NCBI GenBank assembly: GCA_009785705.1
Contig: WQVS01000001.1
Span: forward strand, 1-64,000
DNA: 64,000 nt
Source: Coriobacteriia bacterium
GTDB lineage: Bacteria > Actinomycetota > Coriobacteriia > WRKU01 > WQUG01
Direction: 5' to 3'
Shown: positions 17,342 to 26,841 of the stretch, piece by piece
Position numbering within the stretch: position 1 is the stretch's first letter
Layout: each line of letters opens with the position of its first letter
Position numbers and translations under genes: made by a program
Notes under the pieces: generated by a model
The model's input: the letters and a program-made list of their open reading frames with translations, nothing else
The model's database searches: none
Told to the model about the DNA's origin: nothing

Positions 17342-18706
17342 ATGTTTGATACGTTAGCTAATCGCTTACAGGAAGTATTTACTAATCTTAATCGCAAAGG
17401 CATTTTGACTGAGGCAGATGTTGATGCTGCCATGCGCGAAATCCGCCTAGCACTGCTTGAGGCAGATGTTAATTTTAAAGTTGTTAAGACCTTCATAGCG
17501 CGTGTGCGTGAGCGAGCTGTGGGTGCCGACGTTATGGGCTCCCTTACTCCAGGTCAGCAGGTCGTAAAGATTGTGCTAGATGAATTGACCAAGTTGCTTG
17601 GTGAAAAGCCTACGCGCATGGTGTTGGGCAACCGTATGCCCAGCGTTATCATGATGGTAGGTCTGCAGGGTTCTGGTAAGACTACAGCCACTTCAAAGCT
17701 GGCATGGAGACTGCGCAAGCAAGGCAAGCGTCCCCTTATGGTTGCTTGCGACGTCCATAGACCGGCAGCGATTGATCAGCTAGAGGCACTCGGTCGCGAA
17801 TTGCAGATTCCTGTCTATCGCGGACAAGGAGTATCAGCAGGCGACGCTGTAGCAACAGCAGCAGAAGGCATCAAGTATGCTGTTGATAACATGCTAGACG
17901 TGGTCATTGTTGATACTGCAGGTCGTTTGCACGTAGACGAAGAAATGATGGCAGAAGCTACGGCAATCAAGCAGGCTGTAAAGCCCGATCAAATACTCAT
18001 GGTAGTGGACGCTATGACAGGTCAAGATGCTGTCAACGTTACCGCAGAGTTCAGCAAGGTGCTAGACTTCGATGGCCTAATCATGTCTAAGCTTGATGGT
18101 GATGCGCGTGGTGGTGCTGCACTTTCGATTCGTGAAGTAACGGGTAAACCTATCCTTTTTGCATCAGAAGGTGAGAAGCCGTCCAGTTTGGATGAGTTCC
18201 ACCCAGACCGTATGGCAAAGCGCATTCTCGGCATGGGTGATGTGGTAAGTCTCATCGAAACAGCTATGGAGACTGACCTCACAGAAGAGATTTCTGAATG
18301 GGATGAAGAACGCTTAAAGAAGGGTCAGTTTACTTTTGACGACTTCTTGAAAAGCATCAAGCAGATGCGCAAGATGGGCGGTATTGGTGCCATCATGAAG
18401 ATGCTTCCTGGTGGGGGAGCAGGTATTCCAGATGGAGCTATTGATGACAAGCAAATCTCGCGCATGGAAGCAATAATTTTTTCCATGACACCTAAAGAGC
18501 GCGCTAATCCAAAGCTGCTAAATGGTTCTCGCAGAGCCCGCATTGCTGCAGGTTCAGGCACCACTGTAGTAGAAATTAATCGTCTCATGAAGCAATTTAC
18601 TGAAGCGCAAAAGATGATGAAGCAATTCAGTATGGGTGGCGGAAAAGGAAAAGGGAAAAGAGGCCGCAAAGGTCGTGGAGGTTTCCCAGGAGGCCTACCC
18701 TTCTAA
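17342..18706 (+). CDS. ffh: Signal recognition particle protein Ffh
   Basis: GTPase that binds signal sequences and 4.5S/6S RNA for co-translational targeting, 454 residues. The N domain comes first, then the G domain (GLQGSGKTTATSKLAWRL for G1, VDTAGRLHVDEEMM for G3, SKLDGDARGGAALS) and a Met-rich M domain. The tail is Gly/Lys/Arg-rich (GGGKGKGKRGRKGRGG). No strong ribosome-binding site precedes the ATG. The usual partner rpsP does not follow; a strong terminator does. Confidence 0.96.
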   Translation: MFDTLANRLQEVFTNLNRKGILTEADVDAAMREIRLALLEADVNFKVVKTFIARVRERAVGADVMGSLTPGQQVVKIVLDELTKLLGEKPTRMVLGNRMPSVIMMVGLQGSGKTTATSKLAWRLRKQGKRPLMVACDVHRPAAIDQLEALGRELQIPVYRGQGVSAGDAVATAAEGIKYAVDNMLDVVIVDTAGRLHVDEEMMAEATAIKQAVKPDQILMVVDAMTGQDAVNVTAEFSKVLDFDGLIMSKLDGDARGGAALSIREVTGKPILFASEGEKPSSLDEFHPDRMAKRILGMGDVVSLIETAMETDLTEEISEWDEERLKKGQFTFDDFLKSIKQMRKMGGIGAIMKMLPGGGAGIPDGAIDDKQISRMEAIIFSMTPKERANPKLLNGSRRARIAAGSGTTVVEINRLMKQFTEAQKMMKQFSMGGGKGKGKRGRKGRGGFPGGLPF

Positions 18707-18725
18707 AGGTATGACGTACACACCA

Positions 18726-18794
18726 CAAAAGGTGAATAGGGGACTTCAGTCAGTAGAAGGGATAGCCTTCCTTGCGCCCCCTATTCACCTTTTG
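18726..18794. terminator. Strong bidirectional terminator between ffh and the minus-strand genes
   Basis: A 17-bp perfect inverted repeat, CAAAAGGTGAATAGGGG against CCCCTATTCACCTTTTG. It has A-rich and T-rich ends on both strands and lies between convergent genes, so it can end both transcripts. Confidence 0.85.
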
Positions 18795-18868
18795 CTACTT
18801 TTGATGTGCTCCTAGACAAATACATTGCATGAATGCTGCTTTCGAAAAGCCAATGCAGAGACTGAGTG

Positions 18869-19669
18869 CTACTTACGTTTCAAATTAAGTAGAATCACGG
18901 CACCTAATACATCGCGAAATTGCTTTCCGCGGTGAAAGAATCCGCGTAAGTTCCTCCCCGTGGCTTTGTGTGCCATAGTAGTTTCAATCTCGCGTACACG
19001 GTAACCTGCTCGCAGAGCACGTACCGTTAAGGACACCTCCACTCCATAACCTCTTGCAAAGGGACGAATGTGTGTTAGGCAGGCTTGGGTTACAGCACGT
19101 TGTCCAGATAGAGGGGCCTGAAAGTCTTCGTCTTTGCCGCCTGCTCTACGAATCTCAAAGCGGGCAAGACTTTTGACTAGTCCAAAGCCTGCTTTGGCTG
19201 TTGGCCTAGGGAAGCGCGCTATGGTCATGTCGACTTCGCCTCTTAGTACAGGATTGAGCAAGTCACTCGCCTGACTAGCAGTTCCTGCTAAATCAGCATC
19301 TAGCAATAGAACGATGTCAGCATCCTCATGTTGTTTTGCAGCATGTTCTAGCACGGGCCCTTTGCCTACATTGCGAGTTGACCTAATGACACGTGCGCCT
19401 GCATCAACTGCTAACTGTGCGGTACCGTCTTTGCTGCCATCATCGATGACCACGATGCGATTAACTTCTGGAATAGCTTTCACGGCATTGATAGTTGCCG
19501 TAATGCGCTCTTCTTCGTTGAAGGCAGGAATGATGGCGACCACCTTTGGATTTTCAGGCAAAGTTGCACGTCTTTGTTCTAGCTGCTCAAAGGGACAATC
19601 TTTTTCGGTAGAGTTCATCTCAGCTTTCACTGTGCCTGCTTTCTTGTTTGTTGTGCTTTGCGAGCTCAT
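18869..19669 (-). CDS. Family 2 glycosyltransferase
   Basis: GT-A fold glycosyltransferase, 266 residues, resembling polyprenol-phosphate sugar or glucosyl-3-phosphoglycerate synthases. It shows VVAIIPAFNEEERI, VIDDGSKDGT (nucleotide-sugar aspartates) and LLLDADLAG (DXD-type metal site). The C-terminal helix FRDVLGAVILLNLKRK may touch the membrane. Its start overlaps the end of murJ by 4 nt (ATGA), so the two are co-translated; a role in cell-wall glycan or lipid assembly is inferred. The acceptor and donor are unknown. Confidence 0.85.
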   Translation of the reverse strand: MSSQSTTNKKAGTVKAEMNSTEKDCPFEQLEQRRATLPENPKVVAIIPAFNEEERITATINAVKAIPEVNRIVVIDDGSKDGTAQLAVDAGARVIRSTRNVGKGPVLEHAAKQHEDADIVLLLDADLAGTASQASDLLNPVLRGEVDMTIARFPRPTAKAGFGLVKSLARFEIRRAGGKDEDFQAPLSGQRAVTQACLTHIRPFARGYGVEVSLTVRALRAGYRVREIETTMAHKATGRNLRGFFHRGKQFRDVLGAVILLNLKRK

Positions 19670-21432
19670 GCTTTGCTCCTGCTGAACTTTCTCTTTATGG
19701 CTTTGCTAAAGTTACCTATTTCTTCAATGCCCAGTAACTTTGCAGCAATTGCGGTAAGTGCTAAACCTATGATTCCTATAACAAGCACTACAACTAGTCC
19801 CAACAGCCTGTCATCAGGAATCAAGCCAGTTTGAGCCAGAGACTCTGTTAAGAGTCTGGACCCATAATAAGCAACAACTCCTACAGCTAAGGCAACCACA
19901 GTCATCTTGGCGAAAACTCCCATGAAAGATTTAATATCAAATGAGCCAATCTTTCGGCGCAAGAGATAGAGCAAGGTCAGGAATAGCAGGACGAAAAAGA
20001 TACCATCAGATATAGGAATACCAATTACTCCCAAAGCAATGTATGTAGTGATATTGCCTGTTAGGAAGAGGTAGCCAACGACCTGAACAATCGTCAGTGC
20101 AAAGTTTGCAATGGCTGGTGTCCAGGTATCACTAAGCGAATAAAAGGCACGTAGCAGGTACATAAGCCCAGCGAAAAAGACTAGGCTGACAGCCCATATC
20201 TGTAGCACTGCTACGATAGCTGGTACATCCGCTGCATCCGTACGACCACCTACGTAGAGAGAAATGAGTGGTCCAGCTAACCCGAACATTAAGGCAGATG
20301 CCGGTAGCATAAGTAGGGTAGTGGTTCTTAGTCCAGCAACAAGCGATGTCTTGAATTCTGCCATGTTCTTATCGGTGGCAGCCTTAGATAGCTCTGTAAA
20401 GAGTGCCGTTGCTACAGAAACAGCGATAATGCCGTAGGGCAGATTATGCCAAACGCTAGCAAAGAATATCACAGATTGACTGGCATCTCCCGTAGTTGCT
20501 GCTGTAGCATTTCGCACAGAAACTGCAACTAAGTTACAGCCAACATAGAAAATCATAGGCAGGGCAAGCTTCAGCATGGTGTGAAGCTCTGGATCGCGCA
20601 GGTCAATACCAATGTAAAGCTTAAAACCTGTCTTGCGCAGGGAAGGAATCATTACCAGAAACATTACCAACACACCTAGTGAGGTACCCACGGCAATAAG
20701 GGTGAAGGTGGTCTCGTTCAAATACATCTGGCTTGCGGCCAATAAGAAGCCAATGACAACCAAATTGTTAAAGACAGGTCCCAAAGATGCCCATAAATAC
20801 TTACGTTGAGCATTAAGCAGGGCTTGAATAATCATGCCAACGCCGTAGAACACGGCCTGGATGGCAAAGAACCTAAAGAAGAAGCTTGCCAGTTCCAGCA
20901 GTTCTTCCACATTGCCAGAATCTCCCGCAAGAAAGTATTGCGTCCACATAATGGGCTGCGGGAATAAAGTACCCAATAAGGCAATAATGCCCAACACTAC
21001 AGCAAAGAGTGTCATCAAATTGCCAGCAAAACGCCAAGAAGCTTCATCTCCGCGCTCTTTACGAATGCGCATAAAGGTAGGAATAAAGACAGAGAAGAGA
21101 ACACCGCCTGCAATCAGTTCAAAAATCATGTTAGACATGTTATTTGAAGCAGTATAAGCACTGGCGATAGCACCAGGTCCTAGCGCAAGGGCAAGTGCCC
21201 AAGCACGGACAAAGCCTGTAATTCTAGATAGAGTGGTAGCAAGCACCATAACCAAAGTTGACTTACCAACCTGCGCTTCTTCAAGGGCAGACTTTTCTTC
21301 CGGTGGTGCATCGGCCTCTAAGGCATTTTCTGCTGAGGCACCATCTGCAGAAAAGGACAACTCATCTAATGTATCTTTTTCTACAGCAGGCTCATGTTCT
21401 TGCTTTGCGTGTTCTTTCTCTGAAATTGACAT
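19666..21432 (-). CDS. murJ: MurJ-type lipid II flippase (MviN)
   Basis: MOP-superfamily membrane protein of 588 residues with about 14 helices after an acidic ~50-residue cytoplasmic tail. It flips lipid II in peptidoglycan synthesis. Family features include STLVMVLATTLSRITGFVRA, ALLNAQRKYLWASLGP and FYSLSDTWTPAI. It is followed by a glycosyltransferase gene with a 4-nt overlap. The 246 bp between murJ and the Bro-N gene hold nothing I can identify. Confidence 0.93.
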   Translation of the reverse strand: MSISEKEHAKQEHEPAVEKDTLDELSFSADGASAENALEADAPPEEKSALEEAQVGKSTLVMVLATTLSRITGFVRAWALALALGPGAIASAYTASNNMSNMIFELIAGGVLFSVFIPTFMRIRKERGDEASWRFAGNLMTLFAVVLGIIALLGTLFPQPIMWTQYFLAGDSGNVEELLELASFFFRFFAIQAVFYGVGMIIQALLNAQRKYLWASLGPVFNNLVVIGFLLAASQMYLNETTFTLIAVGTSLGVLVMFLVMIPSLRKTGFKLYIGIDLRDPELHTMLKLALPMIFYVGCNLVAVSVRNATAATTGDASQSVIFFASVWHNLPYGIIAVSVATALFTELSKAATDKNMAEFKTSLVAGLRTTTLLMLPASALMFGLAGPLISLYVGGRTDAADVPAIVAVLQIWAVSLVFFAGLMYLLRAFYSLSDTWTPAIANFALTIVQVVGYLFLTGNITTYIALGVIGIPISDGIFFVLLFLTLLYLLRRKIGSFDIKSFMGVFAKMTVVALAVGVVAYYGSRLLTESLAQTGLIPDDRLLGLVVVLVIGIIGLALTAIAAKLLGIEEIGNFSKAIKRKFSRSKA

Positions 21433-21678
21433 AGCATCTATGATAGTTGACCTAGGTGCCTAATGCCACGAATGGGCAAGCTTCTTTGGTCGAATGTTTA
21501 GTCATGGCTCACCATCCCAGTCTGATTGCCTGAAATCTCTCGCAATTGCGCATTTGCCAGCAGTGAAGTCATCTGGGTAATGGCAACTTGATTGAAGCAA
21601 TATGTCTATGAGCATAAGTTCCTCCATAGCGTCCACGTTTAGAGACAGTGCCGATTGCACTTGTTCGCTCAATGATGC

Positions 21679-22563
21679 TTACTGTTTTGGTTCAGGCAGA
21701 TGGAAATTTTCATCTGCTGTGTCAACTAGTTCATGTTTGGCACTGCTAACCACACGCTTGCCCGTTTCGGCTTCTAGCCTTTCGCGGGCGACACCTGCAA
21801 CCGCACCACCGCGTTGGGCAGCATCGGTATTTTCTCCCATGCCTTGAGCGTCTTCAACTCGAGCAATCTCAGTAGTAGATGCTTCGCCTAGTTGACTAAA
21901 GAGTAGCTCCAATTCAGTCATGTGATCACGAAGATTCTCCCGTTTGATACCTTTGATTTTCTTGTGTTGTGAAGGAGCTACATCAAAAGTGCCCTTAGCA
22001 ATCTCGGCAGTGAGAATAGCATAGTCTCGTTCATTATCTATTCCACGCTTACCCCATTCGTCAGTTAGCTCGTGTCGAATAGCAATACCACGAACGCGTC
22101 GCTCTATCCATGAATCAGGATAACCTTTTAGACGATAGAGCGCCTTCATTCGCTTTTGCGCAAGTTCAGGATTTTCAATTTCTTGTACGCGCTCATAGCC
22201 CACACGAGCAAGCCAGCGTTTAAAGGGCTCAGCCTTCTTGCTGGGAATCGACTGCACTAGGCGGAAAATACCTTCGGTGTTCCAGCATTTGAATTTTTGC
22301 TTGCCACCAGCCGTTTGAAAGGTCAGCTCAAGGGGGGTGTCAATTTGCCACGCCCCTTTGATTTCACCACTTTTGAACAACTTGGCAATCTCGGGATCAC
22401 GTCTGCGCATATCACGGACATATCTTGCTGGATCAACACTGTCTGTTAAGGCAACCACAACGTCATTAATCACAAACCACCACTCGCCCTGCCAGAGCTT
22501 GCGACGAATGTCCTTGCTTTTAAACATTACAATTTTGTCAAAGTTTTCTTCAGTATTTGTCAT
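21679..22563 (-). CDS. Bro-N / DinD-like antirepressor-type protein
   Basis: A 294-residue protein with an N-terminal Bro-N fold: WWFVINDVVVALTDSVDPAR, FKCWNTEGIFRLVQSIPS and FKRWLARVGYERVQEIENP. The C-terminal half resembles DNA-damage-inducible protein D and related antirepressors (MTELELLFSQLGEASTTEIA, ENTDAAQRGGAVAGVAR). Such genes are common in prophages and as solitary cargo. Here it stands alone, with no integrase or structural gene nearby. A minus-strand promoter lies upstream. Its role (SOS or phage-related regulation) is inference. Confidence 0.8.
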   Translation of the reverse strand: MTNTEENFDKIVMFKSKDIRRKLWQGEWWFVINDVVVALTDSVDPARYVRDMRRRDPEIAKLFKSGEIKGAWQIDTPLELTFQTAGGKQKFKCWNTEGIFRLVQSIPSKKAEPFKRWLARVGYERVQEIENPELAQKRMKALYRLKGYPDSWIERRVRGIAIRHELTDEWGKRGIDNERDYAILTAEIAKGTFDVAPSQHKKIKGIKRENLRDHMTELELLFSQLGEASTTEIARVEDAQGMGENTDAAQRGGAVAGVARERLEAETGKRVVSSAKHELVDTADENFHLPEPKQ

Positions 22564-22610
22564 AGCGTATCAGCCCTATCTGCCGCGAAAATTGAAAGAA
22601 TATACGAACA

Positions 22611-22639
22611 AACATACTCCCACAAAACAGCTATGTCAA
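22611..22639 (-). promoter_or_regulatory. Promoter of the Bro-N gene
   Basis: On the minus strand TTGACA (22639-22634) and TATGTT (22616-22611) are separated by exactly 17 nt and lie about 48 bp before the start codon. No perfect LexA box was found; only a CGAAC half-site adjoins the -10. Confidence 0.6.
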
Positions 22640-22704
22640 CACTAGTGAATTAGTTCATATCTCCTCCACAAAAAACAGGGGAGGACAGGTCCACCTTAAC
22701 TAAT

Positions 22705-22733
22705 TTGTACAAGTTGTACACTTATGCCATAAT
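22705..22733 (+). promoter_or_regulatory. Promoter and probable operator of the Phd/PIN toxin-antitoxin operon
   Basis: TTGTAC and CATAAT are separated by 17 nt. The palindrome TGTACA occurs twice (22706-22711 and 22715-22720); the first overlaps the -35 box and the second lies in the spacer. Tandem short palindromes over a promoter are typical of autorepressed toxin-antitoxin operons, so this is probably the binding site of the antitoxin. Confidence 0.6.
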
Positions 22734-22774
22734 GAGCTTAGTCAACAGCGACCAGTGGGTGAGGAGATTGGCCT

Positions 22775-23053
22775 ATGTTAAGTCTAGCTATCGCAGAAGC
22801 CAGAGCACAGTTTTCAAGCGTTCTCGAAAGGGTGCAGTCTGGCGAAGAGGTAAAAATTACAAAAGGCAAGAAGAATGAGCCCATTGCCGTCGTTATCCCT
22901 TATGAGGCATGGATGAAGACTAAACCCAAAAAGCGCAAAATGGGCATGCTTGAACACTGGAATGTAGATGTTGAAGTTCCTAAAATGTCATATGAAGAAT
23001 TAATGGGTTACCCTGAAGGCACCTTTAATCACCTAATGGTTGGTGATGAGTAG
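22775..23053 (+). CDS. Phd/YefM-family antitoxin
   Basis: A 92-residue antitoxin with the Phd N-terminal DNA-binding fold (MLSLAIAEARAQFSSVL, SGEEVKITKGKKNEPIAVV). A basic linker follows and then a C-terminal tail (SYEELMGYPEGTFNHLM) likely to wrap the toxin. A GAGGAG site precedes the ATG. It overlaps the toxin gene by 1 nt, ensuring coupled synthesis, and probably represses its own promoter through the TGTACA repeats. Confidence 0.88.
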   Translation: MLSLAIAEARAQFSSVLERVQSGEEVKITKGKKNEPIAVVIPYEAWMKTKPKKRKMGMLEHWNVDVEVPKMSYEELMGYPEGTFNHLMVGDE

Positions 23054-23451
23054 TGGACTTCCTAATGGATACTAACGTCTTGATTTGGTGGCACCTTTCT
23101 CCTCGTAAGTTGTCTCATAAAGTAAGGCGAATTCTTGAAGATCCCTACAATACTGTCTACTTTTCACCATTGAACATGTGGGAAATCTCGATTAAGTATC
23201 AACTTGGAAGACTTCCTCTTGGGGGGAAGAACCCCGAAGAATTCTTTGATGCTATAGATTTAGATGACAATTTCCTTTGCTTAAACTTGTTGCCTGGCAC
23301 ATTGGTGACAAGCTTTAATCTTCCACTTCGTCATAGTGATATGTTTGACAATATGTTGGTGTGGGAGTCCTTGCAGCATGATTTAGTCTTACTTACGGCA
23401 GACGAGACGCTACGCATTTATGAGCAGGATGGCCTACGCCTAGTCATCTGA
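23053..23451 (+). CDS. PIN-domain toxin (VapC-like ribonuclease)
   Basis: A 132-residue PIN nuclease. The acidic residues expected at the active site are visible: Asp in MDTNVLIWW, Glu in MWEISIK, and Asp in RHSDMFDNMLVWESL and LLTADETL. Such toxins cut tRNA or rRNA when the antitoxin decays. The start is GTG, overlapping the antitoxin stop; an in-frame ATG four codons later is an alternative. The stop codon lies inside the left arm of a perfect hairpin. Confidence 0.88.
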   Translation: MDFLMDTNVLIWWHLSPRKLSHKVRRILEDPYNTVYFSPLNMWEISIKYQLGRLPLGGKNPEEFFDAIDLDDNFLCLNLLPGTLVTSFNLPLRHSDMFDNMLVWESLQHDLVLLTADETLRIYEQDGLRLVI

Positions 23452-23489
23452 TTTATCAAACTTCGCCCTGGCTCGAAGTTTGATAAATC
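23450..23489. terminator. Perfect hairpin ending the toxin-antitoxin operon
   Basis: A 16-bp perfect inverted repeat GATTTATCAAACTTCG/CGAAGTTTGATAAATC with an 8-nt loop. The left arm includes the last bases of the toxin gene. No clear U-tract follows, so transcript protection is as likely as termination. Confidence 0.6.
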
Positions 23490-23625
23490 GTTGCTCTTAT
23501 AACCCCCTTAGTGGGCTATACTAAAATACCGTATGAACAAATCACCGTTGTTGTGATGCGGGCTGCAGTTAGGCAGCCGCAGAGCAACCATAAGCAAACC
23601 CTTAAACAGGAGAGGTTGATATCGT

Positions 23626-25296
23626 ATGGGACTAGGCACGGACAGTAGTAAGGCTGGAACTGGTGCTGCGCTTGGCAATCGTAAAGCTAAGCATATTTTT
23701 GTAACGGGTGGCGTTGTTTCGTCACTAGGCAAAGGCATTACCGCCGCTTCTCTGGGACTACTGCTCAAATCGCGTGGCTATAAAGTCACCATGCAAAAAC
23801 TTGACCCTTATCTTAATATTGACCCAGGAATGATGAGCCCTTACCAGCATGGTGAAGTCTTCGTCACAGAAGATGGGGTAGAGACTGACCTTGACCTAGG
23901 ACATTATGAGCGCTTTGTTGATGAAGCCATGACACGCGATAGCAGCGTGACTTCTGGTTCTGTCTACTATGACCTTATTCAGCGTGAACGCACGGGTGAT
24001 TTTTCTGGTGGAACTATTCAAGTTGTGCCACATCTTACTAATGAGGTTAAGGACCGCATTAAGCGCCTAGCCTTAGATACAGACGCAGACTTTGTCATCA
24101 CCGAAGTGGGTGGCACGGTAGGCGACATCGAATCACTACCCTTCATTGAAGCTATTAGGCAGATGCGCCGTGATGTTGGACGGGAAAATGTCTGCTACAT
24201 CCATGTGACGCTCGTACCCTGGATAAAGGCTGCTCATGAAATGAAAACTAAGCCTACGCAGCATAGCGTCCAGCAATTGCGCAGTCAGGGCATACACCCA
24301 AACTTTATCATTTGTCGCTGCGAGCATGAGATAGAGCAAGACCTGCTCGATAAGGTTGCACTATTTTGTGATGTAGAGCCAGAGCGCGTTCTAACTGCAC
24401 AGGACTCAGAATCGCTCTTGCTTGTGCCTCATGGACTGCAGGAACAGGGCTTTGATACGAAGGTTCTAGAACGTTTCGGTATGGCGCTTAATCAGTCCGA
24501 CCTCAGCGCCTGGGATACCTTTATCGAAAAGACTAATAGCCTAAGTGACAGTGTGCGCATAGCACTGGTAGGAAAATACATAGAGCTTCCCGACGCCTAC
24601 TTATCGGTGACAGAGGCCTTAAAGCATGCAGGTGTCCACCACGATCATCTTATTCAGCTGGAATGGATTGATGCAGGCAATTTAAGCCCCGAAGAAGTTA
24701 AAGATGCCTTAAAGGGCTTTGATGGCATCTTAGTCCCAGGAGGCTTTGGGGAACGTGGGGCAGAAGGCAAGGTCGCCGCAGCTCAATTTGCCAGAGAGAA
24801 CAAGGTACCCTTCCTCGGCATTTGTTTTGGAATGCAAATGGCAGTCATAGAGTTTGCTCGCAACGTGGCAGACATGAAAGGTGCAGGCTTCTCAGAGTTT
24901 GACCCAGATTCCCCCTACCCAGTCATCAACCTGCTTGCAGGAAAAGAGAATTCTGACTTTACTGATGGCGACATGCGTCTGGGTGCAAAGGATATTAAAA
25001 TCGCTCCTAACTCTATCGCGCATGAAATATATGCCAGCCTTGATGCTAGTGAGCGCCATCGTCATAGACATGGCGTAAACAATGAATATCGCAAGCATCT
25101 AGAGGATGCAGGACTAGTCTTCTCAGGAACTTCAAGCTGCGATGAAGTTGTCGAAATGATAGAGCTGCCACGTAGCGTACATCCTTGGTTCGTGGGCACG
25201 CAAGGACACCCAGAGCTTAAGAGTCGTGCAACACGCCCAACCCCTGTGTTCGCCAGCTTCATACGGGCAGCAATTGACCGCAAAAACGGAAGTTAA
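23626..25296 (+). CDS. pyrG: CTP synthase
   Basis: Makes CTP from UTP, ATP and glutamine; 556 residues. After a ~22-residue N-terminal extension comes the synthetase domain (FVTGGVVSSLGKGITAASLG, EVGGTVGDIESLPF) and a class I glutamine amidotransferase domain. The latter has the catalytic Cys in FLGICFGMQMAVIEF and the late His/Glu in GTQGHPELKSR. The ATG follows AGGAGAGG. The length is usual. Confidence 0.97.
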   Translation: MGLGTDSSKAGTGAALGNRKAKHIFVTGGVVSSLGKGITAASLGLLLKSRGYKVTMQKLDPYLNIDPGMMSPYQHGEVFVTEDGVETDLDLGHYERFVDEAMTRDSSVTSGSVYYDLIQRERTGDFSGGTIQVVPHLTNEVKDRIKRLALDTDADFVITEVGGTVGDIESLPFIEAIRQMRRDVGRENVCYIHVTLVPWIKAAHEMKTKPTQHSVQQLRSQGIHPNFIICRCEHEIEQDLLDKVALFCDVEPERVLTAQDSESLLLVPHGLQEQGFDTKVLERFGMALNQSDLSAWDTFIEKTNSLSDSVRIALVGKYIELPDAYLSVTEALKHAGVHHDHLIQLEWIDAGNLSPEEVKDALKGFDGILVPGGFGERGAEGKVAAAQFARENKVPFLGICFGMQMAVIEFARNVADMKGAGFSEFDPDSPYPVINLLAGKENSDFTDGDMRLGAKDIKIAPNSIAHEIYASLDASERHRHRHGVNNEYRKHLEDAGLVFSGTSSCDEVVEMIELPRSVHPWFVGTQGHPELKSRATRPTPVFASFIRAAIDRKNGS

Positions 25297-25400
25297 TGGA
25301 CGCCCTCTCAGGCATCCTACAATACAAGACTTAACATTGACACTAGAAACATGAGCAAGTTACATATCACGCAGAACAAAAGAAAGCATGAAGGTATATT

Positions 25401-26711
25401 TTGAGACTACTATGGGGAACAGCCGCAGAGCTGCTAGAACAACGCAAGGGTTATCAGGAATTGCTCGTAAGCGTAGATGGACGCAGCGATAAGGCAAGGG
25501 CTATCTCGTATCCAGAAGTAAGCGGCTCTGTTGAAGCGGGCGACCGTATCTTGCTCAACACAACTGCTGTTGATTTGAATCTCGGTACTGGGGGTAAACA
25601 CTTTGTTGTCGCCCGTACCAATGGTGCTGATAAAGCTCCAGACAGTAATCCGCCTCAGCTTGACGAAGCTATGAATCCTGAAGCGGGTCACCTTATGAAA
25701 TTGCGCTACACCCCTCATCAACACAACGTACTTAGTGTGGAGGCTCAAGAATCCCCTTATCACAAAGTAATGGAAAACCGTGACAGTCTAGAGGGAGTAC
25801 CTGTCGTCTGCTGTGGCCTGCACAGTCAAGTACCCTTAGTTGCGGCAGCAGTGAAGAAAGCCATGCCCTCGCTAACAGTGGGCTATGTCATGGATGACAG
25901 CGCAGCCCTTTCCTTGAACCTCTCAAAAGTGCTGGCAGATTCAGTAGAGGCTGGCCTTATCGATGTGACAGTTTCTACAGGACAATCTTTCGGTGGAGAA
26001 ATCGAGGCCATCAATCTGCATTCTGGCCTACTTGCAGCCGTTCATGTAGGGGGCTGTGACGTAGTCATTGCAGGCATAGGTCCTGGTCTTGCGGGAACGG
26101 GTACCCCTTTCGGGCACGGGGGAGTAGCCCAGGGCGAAGCCATTAACGCGACTGCATCCCTAGGTGGTGCACCCATTGTCTGCTTGCGCATGTCACAAGC
26201 TGATGCACGTGAAAGGCACCTAGGCATCAGCCACCATTCCTTAACAGCACTCTCACGAGTAGCCTTAGCTCCAGCAACCATCGCTATACCACACATGGAT
26301 GAGAGCTGCCCTGTGCACGAACGCGTCGATGCCGAATTGGACGAGCTCCCCAATGCGGTGGGTCATATGGCCTTCCAGTTGGAAGAATCTTTCTACGACG
26401 AGGCTGCCTTGCGCGGAATAAGGGTTACTACCATGGGGCGAAACTACGCACAAGACCCTCTTTTCTATGAGGCAGCTAGTGCGGCAGGTGCTACTGCTGC
26501 TATGGTGGCAGTTATGACCATTGAAGAAGAGGCAGCTGCGGCAGTAAAAGAGGCAGAGGAAGCAGCAGAAACTGCCGTATTTGGTGGATGTAGCGCAAAG
26601 GTAGAGGGGGGTACAGCACTGGCGTCTACAGCGACAGCAGGCTGTCCTTCAGCCAGTAGTTGTGCTTCTGCCAGCACTTGTACAAGTGACCATGCAGGTT
26701 CATGTGGTTAG
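25401..26711 (+). CDS. DUF3866 family protein with Cys-rich tail
   Basis: Matches the actinobacterial DUF3866 family, whose function is unknown, over most of its 436 residues. Segments that look conserved are GDRILLNTTAVDLNLGTGG, LHSQVPLVAAAVKKAMP and GIGPGLAGTGTPFGHGG. The last ~70 residues are an Ala/Glu-rich helix and then a low-complexity tail rich in Cys, Ser, Ala and Thr (GCPSASSCASAS), with seven or so Cys. The start is TTG with GAAGG upstream; the nearby ATGs are out of frame. It follows pyrG by 104 bp. Confidence 0.8.
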   Translation: MRLLWGTAAELLEQRKGYQELLVSVDGRSDKARAISYPEVSGSVEAGDRILLNTTAVDLNLGTGGKHFVVARTNGADKAPDSNPPQLDEAMNPEAGHLMKLRYTPHQHNVLSVEAQESPYHKVMENRDSLEGVPVVCCGLHSQVPLVAAAVKKAMPSLTVGYVMDDSAALSLNLSKVLADSVEAGLIDVTVSTGQSFGGEIEAINLHSGLLAAVHVGGCDVVIAGIGPGLAGTGTPFGHGGVAQGEAINATASLGGAPIVCLRMSQADARERHLGISHHSLTALSRVALAPATIAIPHMDESCPVHERVDAELDELPNAVGHMAFQLEESFYDEAALRGIRVTTMGRNYAQDPLFYEAASAAGATAAMVAVMTIEEEAAAAVKEAEEAAETAVFGGCSAKVEGGTALASTATAGCPSASSCASASTCTSDHAGSCG

Positions 26712-26841
26712 AGGCTAACCATTGGCGGACTTGTCAGTAGCAATAAAGAGCGGACGGTAGGCGAGTCTAGTAAACTCGTCTTGTATAAAAGGAGTGCCTG
26801 CGCCATAAACGGTGTAGGACATAAGTGAAAGAAGGATGCAA

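Noticed and set aside
22564..22640. LexA box controlling the Bro-N gene
   Set aside because: Only a CGAAC half-site is present; the second half does not match.
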